Shown: positions 34,462-43,762 of the stretch, in pieces
Layout: every line of letters starts with the position of its first letter
Position numbering within the stretch: the stretch's first letter is position 1
Assembly: GCF_001634365.1 (NCBI RefSeq)
Contig: NZ_CP014579.1
Coordinates: 558,001 to 622,000, forward strand
Direction: 5' to 3'
DNA: 64,000 nt
Source of the DNA: Paraburkholderia phytofirmans OLGA172
GTDB lineage: Bacteria; Pseudomonadota; Gammaproteobacteria; Burkholderiales; Burkholderiaceae
Notes under the pieces: model-generated
Told to the model about the DNA's origin: nothing
Databases searched by the model: none
Seen by the model: only the letters and a program-made list of their open reading frames with translations
Program-made: the position numbers and the translations under genes

Positions 34462-34829
34462 GCGACGGTTCCTTTCAACGTAGCTCCGTGGCCAGTGCGG
34501 GCCAACACCGTGGCGACCAGAAGACAAGCGCCATGGTGCGCTCGCGTTGCCGACATGCGCGTCCGGGCCGTTTGTAGCTTGCGATGGGTTGGGCCGGCGA
34601 CAACGGTCATAGCGCGCTTGATCATCATTTGTCACGAGGCGTGACCCGGAGGCGGCGGCGAGCGGGAGACCGCAGTATTCGGAGATAGACTTCGGCGCGT
34701 GCGGCGTGGAAGATCACGACGCACGCGCACACCGATGTGCACCGTGGATGCGGTGCCATGCCCACGGGGTCAGAGCGACCCTGTTCCAGGGCCACTCAAA
34801 CCGATACGAACAGAAGTGCAAAGACTTCC

Positions 34830-35606
34830 TTAGTACTGCAGGTTGGGGAAGCCCCCGCCCTCTCCGCGTCCTTCGCGCGTCAGATCGAGAACACCGTAGA
34901 TTGTCCAGATCGCATCGAACGAGCTGGTATCGCCGCGCTTGTACGTCGCTTCGCTCCCCCAGTGGTGGTGGATTCCGTCCGCGTCGCGGGAGAATACGTT
35001 CAAGGAGGCGCGCTGCCCGCCGTCTGGCGTTTCAGCGCGGTAATCCCGGTTGAAGGTGTTGTTCCGCGAGGACAACAGGCGCAAATTGTGCCAGCCGCGT
35101 TCACGTGCGTAGGTGCCGAGCCGTTCAGGGCTAGTCTTCGCGACGACGACGAGGTTGGCTCGCTCGGCAACGTGAAAGGCCGCGCCCTCGAGCCCGTCGA
35201 CAATCGATGTGCAAGACGGACACGGCTGCTCGACAAGCGGCAGCTCGGCAGTCTTGCCTCCTGGGGCTCCCGCTCGTTGGTCTTGTGACCAGCGCGGAAA
35301 CATCATGTGGTAAATGATCAGTGAGTTCTTGCCCGGCTCGAACAGTTCCGACAGCTTCACCTCGCTTCCATTGTCGGCAGACTCGAAGACGTAGTCCTCC
35401 TTGATCAGGCCGCCCGCAGGGAGTGCCCGGCGCATGGCGGCTACTCGCTCGTTCAGCTCTTTGAGCTCTAATTCTGCCTCTAACAGCTCACTACGTGCGC
35501 GGCGGTATTCATTCGACTCGCCGGGGAATCTGGCATTCGGGTCGAGGAGTACATCCCTCCACTTGTTCATGTCGCGTGGCGTGCCCTTGAGAACCATAGT
35601 TTCCAT
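34830..35606 (-). CDS. DUF899 thioredoxin-like protein
   Basis: 258-residue protein of the DUF899 family (AhpC/thioredoxin-like fold). LKELNERVAAMRRALPAG and IKEDYVFES lead into LSELFEPGKNSLIIYHMMFP, then PCPSCTSIVDGLEGAAFHVA and LRLLSSRNNTFNRDYRAE, all family blocks. The CPSC motif resembles a redox CxxC. Biochemical function is unknown; a dithiol-disulfide role is inferred from the fold. GAAGG lies directly before the first ATG and is better placed for a second ATG nine bases later. Confidence 0.88.
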   Translation of the reverse strand: METMVLKGTPRDMNKWRDVLLDPNARFPGESNEYRRARSELLEAELELKELNERVAAMRRALPAGGLIKEDYVFESADNGSEVKLSELFEPGKNSLIIYHMMFPRWSQDQRAGAPGGKTAELPLVEQPCPSCTSIVDGLEGAAFHVAERANLVVVAKTSPERLGTYARERGWHNLRLLSSRNNTFNRDYRAETPDGGQRASLNVFSRDADGIHHHWGSEATYKRGDTSSFDAIWTIYGVLDLTREGRGEGGGFPNLQY

Positions 35607-35791
35607 CCTTCTCTATGCTCTGAACTCTGTTCCTTGCGTAGTGTGAAGATCAGAGCGTCCGTTGGAGATTGCGAAGAGGGTACTGACGTACTACGCCGTC
35701 AGCGGGCGTATGTAAACCGGACCTACCACGTGGGTATGGGATGCCAGGAAATCATAGGTATATGCATGAATGGGGTCTCCTACCTGATAAT

Positions 35792-35827
35792 CCTCCGTTA
35801 TCCGTTATCTCTGGCGGATAACGGAGG
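35792..35827. terminator. Perfect 13-bp stem-loop at the 3' end of the FAH gene
   Basis: CCTCCGTTATCCG and CGGATAACGGAGG are perfectly complementary around a ten-base loop, nine bases beyond the FAH stop codon. No U-tract follows on the minus strand, so it may be a processing or mRNA-stabilising hairpin, a bidirectional terminator, or an operator. It is the strongest inverted repeat in this part of the window. Confidence 0.55.
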
Positions 35828-35835
35828 GGTCTGTC

Positions 35836-36684
35836 TTATACCTGTCGCTCGACGATCAGTTGCTTTTGGGTGCCGAGTCCTTCAATCCAGAGCGTAACAA
35901 CGTCGCCTTTATTGAGGTAGGTCGGTTCGGGCTTCATACCCATGCCGACGCCCGGGGGCGTGCCGGTGGTAATCACATCGCCCGGAAGCAGCGTCATGTA
36001 GCGGCTGCAATAGGCAACGAGTTCCTTGACCGTGAAAATCATGGTCCTGGAGTTACCGCCCTGACGACGCTCGCCGTTGACGTCGAGCCACATGTTCAGG
36101 TTTTGCGGGTCGGGCACTTCGTCCTTGGTCACGAGCCACGGGCCAATCGGGCCGAAGGTGTCGCAACCCTTGCCCTTGTCCCACTGGGAGGATTGCAGCT
36201 GGAAGGAACGCTCGGATACGTCGTTCACCACGCAGTAGCCGGCGACATAGTCCAGAGCTTCTTCTTCGGAGATGTACTGCGCCTTTTTGCCGATCACAAC
36301 GCCGAGTTCGAGCTCCCAGTCGAGCTTCGTCGAGTGCGGAGGCACGACGATGTCGTCGTTGGGGCCACCGATGGACGTCGTCGACTTCATGAAGATGATG
36401 GGCTCGGTGGGAATGGCCATGCCAGCCTCTTCGGCGTGGTCGCGATAGTTCAGACCGATAGCAATGAACTTCGAGATGCCAGATACGGGTGCGCCGATGC
36501 GGGGATTTCCCGGGACGAGAGGCAGCTCGGACAGCCGAATTTTTGACAATTTTTCGAGCTCACTCGCCGAAAGATGCGCAGGCGTGATGTCGGACACGTA
36601 GCCGGACAGGTCGCGCAGTGCACCTTGCTCGTCAAAAATCGCAGGCCTTTCCGCGCCAAATTCGCCATAGCGACAAAGCTTCAT
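35836..36684 (-). CDS. Fumarylacetoacetate hydrolase family protein
   Basis: 282-residue enzyme of the FAH superfamily, which cleaves or isomerises acylpyruvates. It shows the N-terminal MKLCRYGEFGAERPAI, then FIAIGLNYRDHAEEAGM, KLDWELELGVVIGKKAQYIS, GYCVVNDVSERSFQ, GKGCDTFGPIGPW and LLPGDVITTGTPPGVGMGMK, with the metal-binding E-x-E and Asp residues. This pattern fits 2-hydroxyhepta-2,4-diene-1,7-dioate isomerase or ureidoglycolate-lyase-like members. TTGGAGAG precedes ATG 36684, which decides the start, because the frame is open upstream through a dehydrogenase relic. The MBL gene upstream is on the same strand. Confidence 0.9.
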   Translation of the reverse strand: MKLCRYGEFGAERPAIFDEQGALRDLSGYVSDITPAHLSASELEKLSKIRLSELPLVPGNPRIGAPVSGISKFIAIGLNYRDHAEEAGMAIPTEPIIFMKSTTSIGGPNDDIVVPPHSTKLDWELELGVVIGKKAQYISEEEALDYVAGYCVVNDVSERSFQLQSSQWDKGKGCDTFGPIGPWLVTKDEVPDPQNLNMWLDVNGERRQGGNSRTMIFTVKELVAYCSRYMTLLPGDVITTGTPPGVGMGMKPEPTYLNKGDVVTLWIEGLGTQKQLIVERQV

Positions 36685-36936
36685 TTTGTATCTCTCCAAG
36701 TTAGGGGCTGGAAGATCGTTACAGGGCAGCCCGGTTTTTTCTTTGCCACGCACAGCAGAATTGACGAAGTTGATTGGCCACTGGCCTTCGAGGACACGGC
36801 GCACTTCTCCCGGTGCACCGGATTGCAGGCCGGCCAGCGTGTCGCGGCTGTCTGCGATCTCCCCGAGAATGCGATTTCCAATGTCGATGGAATCCCAGGC
36901 GCAATCTGTCAGGACAACCTTTGCTTTCACTTTCAT
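36685..36936 (-). pseudogene. Internally deleted D-2-hydroxyacid dehydrogenase, in frame with FAH
   Basis: The 84 codons directly upstream of, and in frame with, the FAH gene encode MKVKAKVVLTDCAWDSIDIG, the start of a D-isomer 2-hydroxyacid (phosphoglycerate-like) dehydrogenase, joined to SRDTLAGLQSGAPGEVRRVL and EGQWPINFVN, its C-terminal helix and end. The NAD-binding core of roughly 240 codons is missing. Family assignment rests on the two end segments. No stop separates it from FAH, so a 366-residue fusion could be made, but FAH has its own ribosome-binding site. Confidence 0.6.
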
Positions 36937-37080
36937 CTCATGCTCTGGCGTGTCATTAGCCTGCACCCACCTGGCTGCCATCAGGTGAGTTTGATTTGAA
37001 AATCGTCCAGGGCTTTCTATAGCAGATTGACCGTGCAGGTTTTGGGCGCTGAAGCCGATACTGTTGCGCTGTTTCCGCGA

Positions 37081-38070
37081 TCACTCGCGGTCCATAAATG
37101 ATTCAGGTACCCACGCGTAAGCGTCACCATCTGGACGAATATGTCCGACACCCGGATAAGGCAAATGCGGGGCGGCGACGAGCACTTGCGTGCGAGAGAA
37201 CTCGGCGAAGGCTGATCTGCGACTCTCCACCGCGCCGGCGGGATCCACGTCAAACGCGATTGTGAATTCAGGTTCGGCAAATTGCAGTGCGGCAATATGA
37301 ACGATATCGCCGACAAACACGAGGGTTTGGCCTTCGCTGGTTAGTGCGTAGAAAGCTGAGCCAGGTGTGTGTCCCGGGTGGAGTGACGCCGTAATGCCGG
37401 GGACAATCTCAGTGGTCTTGTCGAAAGGGCGCAGTTGACCCGACTCCGCATAGGGTTTAACTGTTAGTACTGCTTGCTCGAATGTGTACGGAAGTGCATC
37501 CGGCCGATATGCGGATGTGGCCGCCTGTTCCGGGTCAAGAAAGAAATCGACGTCCGGCTTGCCGACATGTACAAGTGCATTCGGGAACATTCGCTCGCCT
37601 GCCATCGTGAGACCGCCTGAATGGTCCACATGAATGTGCGTAATTAAAATGTCGGTGATGTCTTGAGGTCCAAGCCCTGTATGCTCGAGACGCGTGAAAA
37701 GTTTTCCGCCGACGTTAATTTGGCGGAACAGTTCTCCGGCACCCGTATCGACAAGAATCTTACGGTCATTCAGTTCAATCAGGTAGACGTTAATCGACGT
37801 CTCGACCTCCCCGCAAAGAAATGCCTTGGCCAACAGCTTCTCCAATGTCGCCGTATCTTTGCCGGAGATCAGTGTGGGCGCATTGAGAGGAATAGTGCCG
37901 TCAGATATAACGGTTACCTTTGCGGCGCCAACTTGCAGGCTATAGAGCGGTGCGACTTGCGGCAGTCTGCCGATGTTTGAGAAAGAAGGGCGCGAGTTGG
38001 TGATTTTTCCGCTAACTGACGACTCACCGAGTTCGGAACTACAGGAGCAGGGTGTTTGCATGGTGTTCAT
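37081..38070 (-). CDS. MBL-fold hydrolase
   Basis: 329-residue metallo-beta-lactamase-fold protein. ITHIHVDHSGG is the metal motif; HPGHTPGSAFYAL, FVGDIVHIAALQF and a late APHLPYPGVGHI provide the remaining ligands and resemble lactonase/AiiA-like and methyl-parathion-hydrolase-like members. An N-terminal stretch of about 45 residues (MNTMQTPCSCSSELGESSV) is poorly conserved in character and lacks a signal peptide. It lies upstream of the FAH and dehydrogenase relic on the same strand with a gap of about 145 bases, so the set may once have been one catabolic operon. Confidence 0.88.
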   Translation of the reverse strand: MNTMQTPCSCSSELGESSVSGKITNSRPSFSNIGRLPQVAPLYSLQVGAAKVTVISDGTIPLNAPTLISGKDTATLEKLLAKAFLCGEVETSINVYLIELNDRKILVDTGAGELFRQINVGGKLFTRLEHTGLGPQDITDILITHIHVDHSGGLTMAGERMFPNALVHVGKPDVDFFLDPEQAATSAYRPDALPYTFEQAVLTVKPYAESGQLRPFDKTTEIVPGITASLHPGHTPGSAFYALTSEGQTLVFVGDIVHIAALQFAEPEFTIAFDVDPAGAVESRRSAFAEFSRTQVLVAAPHLPYPGVGHIRPDGDAYAWVPESFMDRE

Positions 38071-38120
38071 CCTGTAAATACGTAGATCAGCTGCAACCAG
38101 GATTTTGTGATTGCACGCAT

Positions 38121-38306
38121 TTACGTCGTCGAATAAGAAACGCCACGGATAGGCGTCGATAGGTGCACGTTGCTCAGGTACTGGCCGAGCAGTTTCTCGA
38201 GGATCAGCACTGCCTTGATGGTAATTCTGGATTGCGCGACGGTCGCCTGTTGGGATGCTGCTGTGGCGGCAGGGACGATGTCTTGAATCTGGTCCAATGT
38301 GGTCAC
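38121..38306 (-). CDS. Doubtful short ORF, 61 aa
   Basis: GTG-initiated frame MTTLDQIQDIVPAATAASQQ ... LEKLLGQYLSNVHLSTPIRG, with coding-like codon choice but no ribosome-binding site and no recognised family. It is the only candidate gene in the 335-bp gap between the MBL and the dehalogenase-like genes; the rest of that gap shows an AT-rich stretch near 38340-38380. Confidence 0.25.
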   Translation of the reverse strand: MTTLDQIQDIVPAATAASQQATVAQSRITIKAVLILEKLLGQYLSNVHLSTPIRGVSYSTT

Positions 38307-38405
38307 TGGCTTATGTGTAACTACATCGGACGTTGCGAAACAATAGAGTAATATTCCTTGATAAAAATGAATATCATGCTCTAGCGCGGCGTTTTGAGTC
38401 GATAG

Positions 38406-39287
38406 CTATCCTTTCCAACTCTGCAGAAAATCGAGCAGTTGGGCATTGACAATCTTAGGCTGCTCCTCCTGCGGCATGTGTCCCGCCTGCGCAATTGCGT
38501 ATGTCCGTATGTCGGTTGCCATGGAGCGCCATACCTCGGCCATATCAAACATTTTACCGACGGCGTAGAATTCGGCACCCCAAAGCGCCAGCGTCGGCAC
38601 CTTGATGGGCACATGTGCGTCAACCTTGTCCTGCGCGACGTCTTCGGCGTTCGCTCGGTAGTCGGACATTGCTCCACGGACGGCACCAGGAGCCTGGTAT
38701 GCTCGAACGTATTCCTCGAACGCATCGCCACTAATTGCAGTTGGATCGTAGCACCAGTCCGTGAAGAAATGGCGGAGCCACACGCGCTCGTTGCCTGCAA
38801 TCAGTGCTTCCGGAAGATCGGGAACCTGGTGGAACAGGAAGAACCAGTACGCCTTTGCAATCTGCGCATTCAGCCGCTCAGCGACCACTCGCGTCGGAAC
38901 GTTATCCATCACAACGAGGCGGTCAAGTCTGTGCGGATGGTCCTTAGCGAAGCGCGTCGCTACTCGTGCGCCTCGGTCGTGGCCCACTAGCGCGATACGG
39001 TTGATGTCCAACTTGTCAAGCAGGGCAAGCAGGTCGTTTGCCATCGTGCGTTTGTCATATCCTGCCGCGGGCTTGTCCGTTGCCCCATAGCCACGCAAGT
39101 CTGGCGCAATCACACGGAAATGTTGCGCGAGCACGGGAATCTGATGACGCCACGCGTAATAGGTCTCGGGGAATCCGTGAAGCAAGACGACCGTGGGTCC
39201 GTCGCCTGCTTCTACATAGTGCTGACGAATGCCGTTTGCCTCAACGGTGTGATGAACCAATTCAATGTCTTTCATGATGTCGTGCAA
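38406..39287 (-). CDS. Alpha/beta hydrolase, haloacetate dehalogenase / epoxide hydrolase type
   Basis: 293-residue hydrolase. VVLLHGFPETYYAWRHQIPV gives the HG oxyanion motif; the nucleophile elbow VGHDRGARVATRFA carries Asp as nucleophile, the hallmark of fluoroacetate/haloacetate dehalogenases and epoxide hydrolases. AYWFFLFHQVPDLPEALIAG resembles the halide-side Trp region of FAc-DEX-like enzymes, and AGHMPQEEQP supplies the His. Two in-frame ATGs (39287 and 39275) are possible and no clear ribosome-binding site decides. A dehalogenase is favoured; no halide transporter or regulator is adjacent. Confidence 0.85.
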   Translation of the reverse strand: MHDIMKDIELVHHTVEANGIRQHYVEAGDGPTVVLLHGFPETYYAWRHQIPVLAQHFRVIAPDLRGYGATDKPAAGYDKRTMANDLLALLDKLDINRIALVGHDRGARVATRFAKDHPHRLDRLVVMDNVPTRVVAERLNAQIAKAYWFFLFHQVPDLPEALIAGNERVWLRHFFTDWCYDPTAISGDAFEEYVRAYQAPGAVRGAMSDYRANAEDVAQDKVDAHVPIKVPTLALWGAEFYAVGKMFDMAEVWRSMATDIRTYAIAQAGHMPQEEQPKIVNAQLLDFLQSWKG

Positions 39288-39544
39288 TCATTGGCCAAAG
39301 TAGATAGGTTGATACCGGGCATGTTTCGCGCCGATCCGGAGACACACGTGAAGTCTAGGACCAAGCAGAGGGGCGATAAAGGCGCTTTCGAGGTAATGAA
39401 TTTCCCTGGCAGTAGACAAATCGCAATATGTTCGCTAAAGAATCGAACAAACCAGGTGTTAATACCGATTTAAAAATTGACGCTTACTTGATCTTCCTCA
39501 GTGGTATTTCGGCGGGACTCCGGATGGAGGCTCCTCGCTTGCAA

Positions 39545-40020
39545 TTAACCGCCATGCGCTTGCCCTTGAAGAGAGCGCCAGCGCGAGTCCGTCGCGAGCA
39601 CCACGCTTTTAGCGCGCAGCGTCGCGCCGCTTGCGGTGCCGATCTCAACGGTCTTCACACCCGGCACGAGCATCTCGGCACTGCAGATTCATGATGTCGA
39701 CGTCGTAGGCGCGCACGTGCTACTCGAGCGCGGTCGCGAAACTCAGTCCTTCCGTTTCCTGCACCGATACGAAGTCTCGATCGCCATCGTGTAGAGCACC
39801 TGACCGCCGAAGCGTTCGGCGGGCACGCCGGTGCGAATGTCTTTGTGCGCCGCGTCGATCGCAGCCGCCGCGCCAGCGGGGCCGCAGCCGCCGGCAAGCA
39901 TGTCAAAAATCTTTTTCGCGTTGAGCGTTTTCCGCGTTGCGCGCGGAGGCGCCGGTGTCCAGCTTCGCGAGAAGCTCGCCGACACCCGCCTACCGGTGGA
40001 GTTCAGCAGATAGCAGCCTG
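39545..40020 (-). pseudogene. ahpF: Decayed alkyl hydroperoxide reductase subunit F gene
   Basis: Read across three frames on the minus strand, the segment gives in order [17 protein letters not shown], then [54 protein letters not shown], a TAG, HVRAYDVDIMNLQ and finally VEIGTASGATLRAKSVVLAT. This is the FAD-binding part of AhpF, including the [10 protein letters not shown] motif with its second Gly changed to Cys. At least three frameshifts and one stop are visible. The CxxC redox domain is missing. From 40021 to 40708 no gene is seen. Confidence 0.8.
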
Positions 40021-40708
40021 AACTTGATTTGAAGAATGCGTCCGTCACGAGCAATGCTCGCGAGCGCGAAAGCGTTTCTTTTAGCATTGTTTCCATTGCT
40101 GAGAAGGTGTTTTACGCTTTGGGTAATTTTGCGGCGAAAAAAGAATGGAAATCGCTCAAACCCAGGCCGGCTGGATATTCCCCGGTTGGCGCTTCAGTAG
40201 CAGAATCGTAGGCGTCACTTTTTCGCTATTGAAAGTGGCTGCGACTTGTACTTACCATTGCGCCTGCGGAACGCACCATGGCAACGGAAATGAACCTTGC
40301 ATGGATTATTTTTTATAGCTATGTACTACTTATAATATAGTCGATCGCCATTCCGGATTTTCGATATGGGATATTTCGTCTTTTTTTGCGAGAGCGGCCT
40401 GGATGTAGTGCGCGTGATCGCTGCCTCACGTCGGGCGCCGTCTGCCTGGTTTGCTCTCGGGCCCGCTGGTTGTCAAGCAGATGCCGACATAAGCGAAAGC
40501 GGCGAGCATTTCTGAAGCTGACGTCAGAACGCCGCAGACGGGGAATGTGTCGCCGAGTCAGGACGACTGTGTACTTGAACGGGTTTGGATCGGCTGCACT
40601 GACCGGGCAATTGATTGTGGCCGGTCACGATCGGTTAACGTAGTTACGGATTTTACTAGAAGTCAGGTGGCTCCAATCAAAAGGGGTAAGCCTTGAACAG
40701 CATGGAGC

Positions 40709-42406
40709 ATGGATATGTCAAGTAAAGAGGTACTAAGTAAGCTGCGAAGTGTGGTTGCAGCAACGGATCTGTTAACTGGTGAAGACGAGAAGGTTTTTTA
40801 TACCAAGGGTTTTCGGGTTGGACACGGCAAAGCGCTCGCAATTGCGTTGCCCCGCACGCTACTGCAACTTTGGCAGGTTCTTGAGGTTTGTGTTGCGAAT
40901 GACGTAATCATCTTGATGCAAGCGTCGAACACCGGCATCACCGGAGGCTCGACTCCAGACGGCGACGATTACGATAGAGATCTGATAATCGTCAGCACTC
41001 GGCGTCTTGGCGGACTTCAAATCATTGATGACGCGAGGCAAGTCATTGCATTCCCTGGATCAACGTTGACTGAGTTGGAAAATGCCCTTAAGCCATACAA
41101 TAAAGAACCGCATTCTGTCATTGGTTCTTCATGTATCGGCGCATCGGTTATCGGTGGAATCTGTAATAATTCCGGCGGTTCGTTGATTCGGCGGGGGCCG
41201 GCCTTTACTGAAAAATCCCTTTTCGCCAGGATCGACACGAGTGGAAAGCTTCAACTCGTCAACAATCTCGGAATCAAGCTAGGACGGGATCCGAAAACCA
41301 TTCTCGAGAACCTCGCTTCACGTCAGTACACGACGGGCGATTCGCCAGACTGGGACGGAAAGTTGTGGGCGGAAGATTACGCAAAAAATCTTCGTGACGT
41401 AACTGCGGATAGTCCGGCTCGTTACAATGGGAATCCGGAATATTTGCACGACAGCGCCGGTAGTGCAGGAAAACTTGCGGTCTTTGCCGTTCGCTTGCCT
41501 ACCTTTGATGCCCCGGCGAATACCACCACCTTCTACATTGGAACTAACGACGAATCTGAATTGGTCCAGCTCCGTCATTTCCTTTTGACAAGCTTGTCTC
41601 AACTGCCGATCCAGGCGGAGTACATTCATAGAGGCGCGCTGGATCTCTCGATTCGTTACGGGAAACACATCTACAAGGCGATCCGGCGCCTAGGTCCTGA
41701 GAAGATCCCGGAATTGATCGCACAAAAGGCGAGGTGGGACAGATTGGTTAAGCGCGTTCCCTTGCTTCCCGAAAACACCGTGGACAAGGCAATCCAGATC
41801 TCCAACGCACTCACTCCAATTGGTCTGGCTGACCGCATCCCCAGCTATTTGGATCTGTATGAACACCACCTGGTGATCAAGGCGGATGAGCGCGATGCAG
41901 CGGAGATGGCTACACTTCTCGAACGCTTTTTTGCAACTCGCACAGGGAAGTACTTCAAATGTAACGAGGACGAAGCTCGCGACGCGTTTCTTGTACGATT
42001 CACCGTCGGTGCCTGCACCATCTGCTACTGCGAAAGTCACGGAATTGACACCAACGAAAGGTTGCTTGCATTTGATGTGGCACTACGTCGAAATGACACT
42101 GAGTGGCGCCTGAAGTTGCCGCCTCACCTGCGAGAGCAGGTCCTGCTGGACTCTTGCTGCGGACACTTTTTCTGCTTTGTAAATCACCAGGACTACATCC
42201 TGAAGCCCGGATACGACGCCGTTCTCTTCAAGAAAGAGGTATTGGCATACCTTGAAACTCGCGGTGCAAAATACCCCGCGGAGCATAACGTCGGCCACCT
42301 GTACCACGCTTCTGAAGGTTACGAGGCGCAAATGAGGCAGCTGGACCCGACGAATAGCTTCAATCCTGGTATTGGGAAGACGAGCAAGAAAAAATATTGG
42401 CATTAG
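40709..42406 (+). CDS. dld: Quinone-dependent D-lactate dehydrogenase
   Basis: 565-residue FAD enzyme that oxidises D-lactate to pyruvate at the inner membrane and passes electrons to quinone. The N-terminal FAD domain has MQASNTGITGGSTPDGDDYD, VIAFPGSTLTELENAL and SSCIGASVIGGICNNSGGSL; the C-terminal membrane-associated part contains FTVGACTICYCESHGIDTN, DSCCGHFFCFVN and PAEHNVGHLYHASEGYEAQM, diagnostic of Dld and not of GlcD-type enzymes. Length matches the family. A GGAG is better placed for the second ATG at 40715. GC is visibly lower than in core genes of the window, and no lactate permease or regulator is adjacent, suggesting acquisition. Confidence 0.93.
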   Translation: MDMSSKEVLSKLRSVVAATDLLTGEDEKVFYTKGFRVGHGKALAIALPRTLLQLWQVLEVCVANDVIILMQASNTGITGGSTPDGDDYDRDLIIVSTRRLGGLQIIDDARQVIAFPGSTLTELENALKPYNKEPHSVIGSSCIGASVIGGICNNSGGSLIRRGPAFTEKSLFARIDTSGKLQLVNNLGIKLGRDPKTILENLASRQYTTGDSPDWDGKLWAEDYAKNLRDVTADSPARYNGNPEYLHDSAGSAGKLAVFAVRLPTFDAPANTTTFYIGTNDESELVQLRHFLLTSLSQLPIQAEYIHRGALDLSIRYGKHIYKAIRRLGPEKIPELIAQKARWDRLVKRVPLLPENTVDKAIQISNALTPIGLADRIPSYLDLYEHHLVIKADERDAAEMATLLERFFATRTGKYFKCNEDEARDAFLVRFTVGACTICYCESHGIDTNERLLAFDVALRRNDTEWRLKLPPHLREQVLLDSCCGHFFCFVNHQDYILKPGYDAVLFKKEVLAYLETRGAKYPAEHNVGHLYHASEGYEAQMRQLDPTNSFNPGIGKTSKKKYWH

Positions 42407-42532
42407 AGAAGCCGAGGGGTGTCGAAAATCAAGCAAAATTCGACATTCCGACACTTGGCTTAGTGTTAGCCAGGTGGGGGAGTTTCGTCTGCTACGCATG
42501 CAGCTCCATTTCACCGACCTCAGGTCCCGTCA

Positions 42533-43090
42533 CTAATCCGCTGTTTTTTGGTGATCCGGTGTGGAGCGACTATTCGATTGGCCCATGGGCGGGTTCCTGT
42601 GGCCATATCGACATTGACACGGTCGGCGTAGCAACGGCTCCCAGGCTGGTGTAAATCGAACTCCTGCGGCACCGATCGGAAAATCTGGATCCCAGAAGCC
42701 AGAGTGCAATTGTGCGGCTAAGCGGGGGCGTGATGTCGAGCTTTTCGCTGCGCGATCGAAATACTCATCTCGTGCGGCGCGCGTCGGTTCGTCCGCGATG
42801 TTCGCGCCGCGGATGAAGCATGTTGCATGGGAACTCAACTGAAACCGAAAGTACCAACGAACGGCGTATGCGTCAAGGACCTCGGGGCGGATTGCGAAGT
42901 TGTCGTAGTTGACCACTGAGTGAGGCTTGACACTGGCGTCGTGGAGACGAGTTTCGACCTCAGTGCGAATGGTCTCTACGTCTTCGAGACCGGCGACTTC
43001 GTGCTCCTCAAAATTGTTGAAGAACAGACTTTGCACCGCGTCGTAGCTGAACCGTTCGTTGAGCTGTAATCTGAGAATTGCAGCGCGCAA
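42533..43090 (-). CDS. NTF2/SnoaL-like protein, probably degenerate
   Basis: A 185-codon frame with only a TTG start. The first 115 residues (LRLQLNERFSYDAVQSLFFN, SVVNYDNFAIRPEVLDAYAV, RWYFRFQLSS) look like part of an NTF2-like fold; the last 60 (RPRLAAQLHSGFWDPDFPIG onwards) are Arg/Pro-rich and look out of frame. An ATG at 43095 lies in another frame, so a frameshift near the 5' end is also likely. It trails the isomerase and SDR genes on the same strand. A working gene is doubtful. Confidence 0.4.
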   Translation of the reverse strand: MRAAILRLQLNERFSYDAVQSLFFNNFEEHEVAGLEDVETIRTEVETRLHDASVKPHSVVNYDNFAIRPEVLDAYAVRWYFRFQLSSHATCFIRGANIADEPTRAARDEYFDRAAKSSTSRPRLAAQLHSGFWDPDFPIGAAGVRFTPAWEPLLRRPCQCRYGHRNPPMGQSNSRSTPDHQKTAD

Positions 43091-43165
43091 CCCATAGGCA
43101 CTAAACGGAATATCCTCTCAGGCGCTCACGCTCGCAAGATCACAATGAGCAGTAGCGCCGGTCTA

Positions 43166-43762
43166 TCATGCTCGGGAGTCGCGCAGAGCGTCTGCCACGA
43201 ATTCGAGTCGATCCTGGCCGAAGAACAACTGATCGTCGACAAGGAACGACGGGCACCCGAATACGCCAAGTCGCGCGGCTTCTTCGGTATTTTGCTTGAG
43301 TTCGTCCTTCACTTTCTGGACAGAGACGCACTGCAGGAAGTCGTCCAGAGAGATGTCAATCGGAGCAAGAACCTCTGCAAGCACAGATGGGTCGTTAAGA
43401 TTCTTGGACTTTGCCCACATTGCCTCGAACACCGTGTCGAGGTAAGGACGGAAGAGGAGCGTATCCTTGAAGACCACAGCGCCTCGCTGGATAACCAAAG
43501 TGTTGATCGGCCAAAATGAATTCACCTCAAACGGCACGCCACGCTTTTTTGCGCATAGTGCCATGTCCTTCCAAAACCAGGCTCTTTTCGTGGGCACGTC
43601 GGTCGGCCCGCTATTGCCGATTGACTTGAGTAAGGCGCCGAGGAGGACAGGAACCCATTCTATCGAGGCCGCACCTTGTTCTGCAATTTTTGGGAGCTCG
43701 CAATAGGCGAGGTAGGAAGCAGGGCTACCAAAGTCAAAAAAGAACTTGAGCTTTCGAGACAT
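43166..43762 (-). CDS. 2-hydroxychromene-2-carboxylate isomerase-like protein (kappa GST / DsbA fold)
   Basis: 198-residue thioredoxin-fold protein starting MSRKLKFFFDFGSPASYLAY, with EWVPVLLGALLKSIGN, PFEVNSFWPINTL and a cis-Pro motif in VFGCPSFLVDDQLFFGQDRL. The FDFGSPASYLAY segment with its Ser, and GCPSFLVD, identify the kappa-GST/HCCA isomerase group, which isomerises 2-hydroxychromene-2-carboxylate in naphthalene-type degradation using glutathione. AAGG lies upstream of ATG 43762. It follows the SDR gene on the same strand with a 120-bp gap. The true substrate may differ. Confidence 0.88.
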   Translation of the reverse strand: MSRKLKFFFDFGSPASYLAYCELPKIAEQGAASIEWVPVLLGALLKSIGNSGPTDVPTKRAWFWKDMALCAKKRGVPFEVNSFWPINTLVIQRGAVVFKDTLLFRPYLDTVFEAMWAKSKNLNDPSVLAEVLAPIDISLDDFLQCVSVQKVKDELKQNTEEAARLGVFGCPSFLVDDQLFFGQDRLEFVADALRDSRA

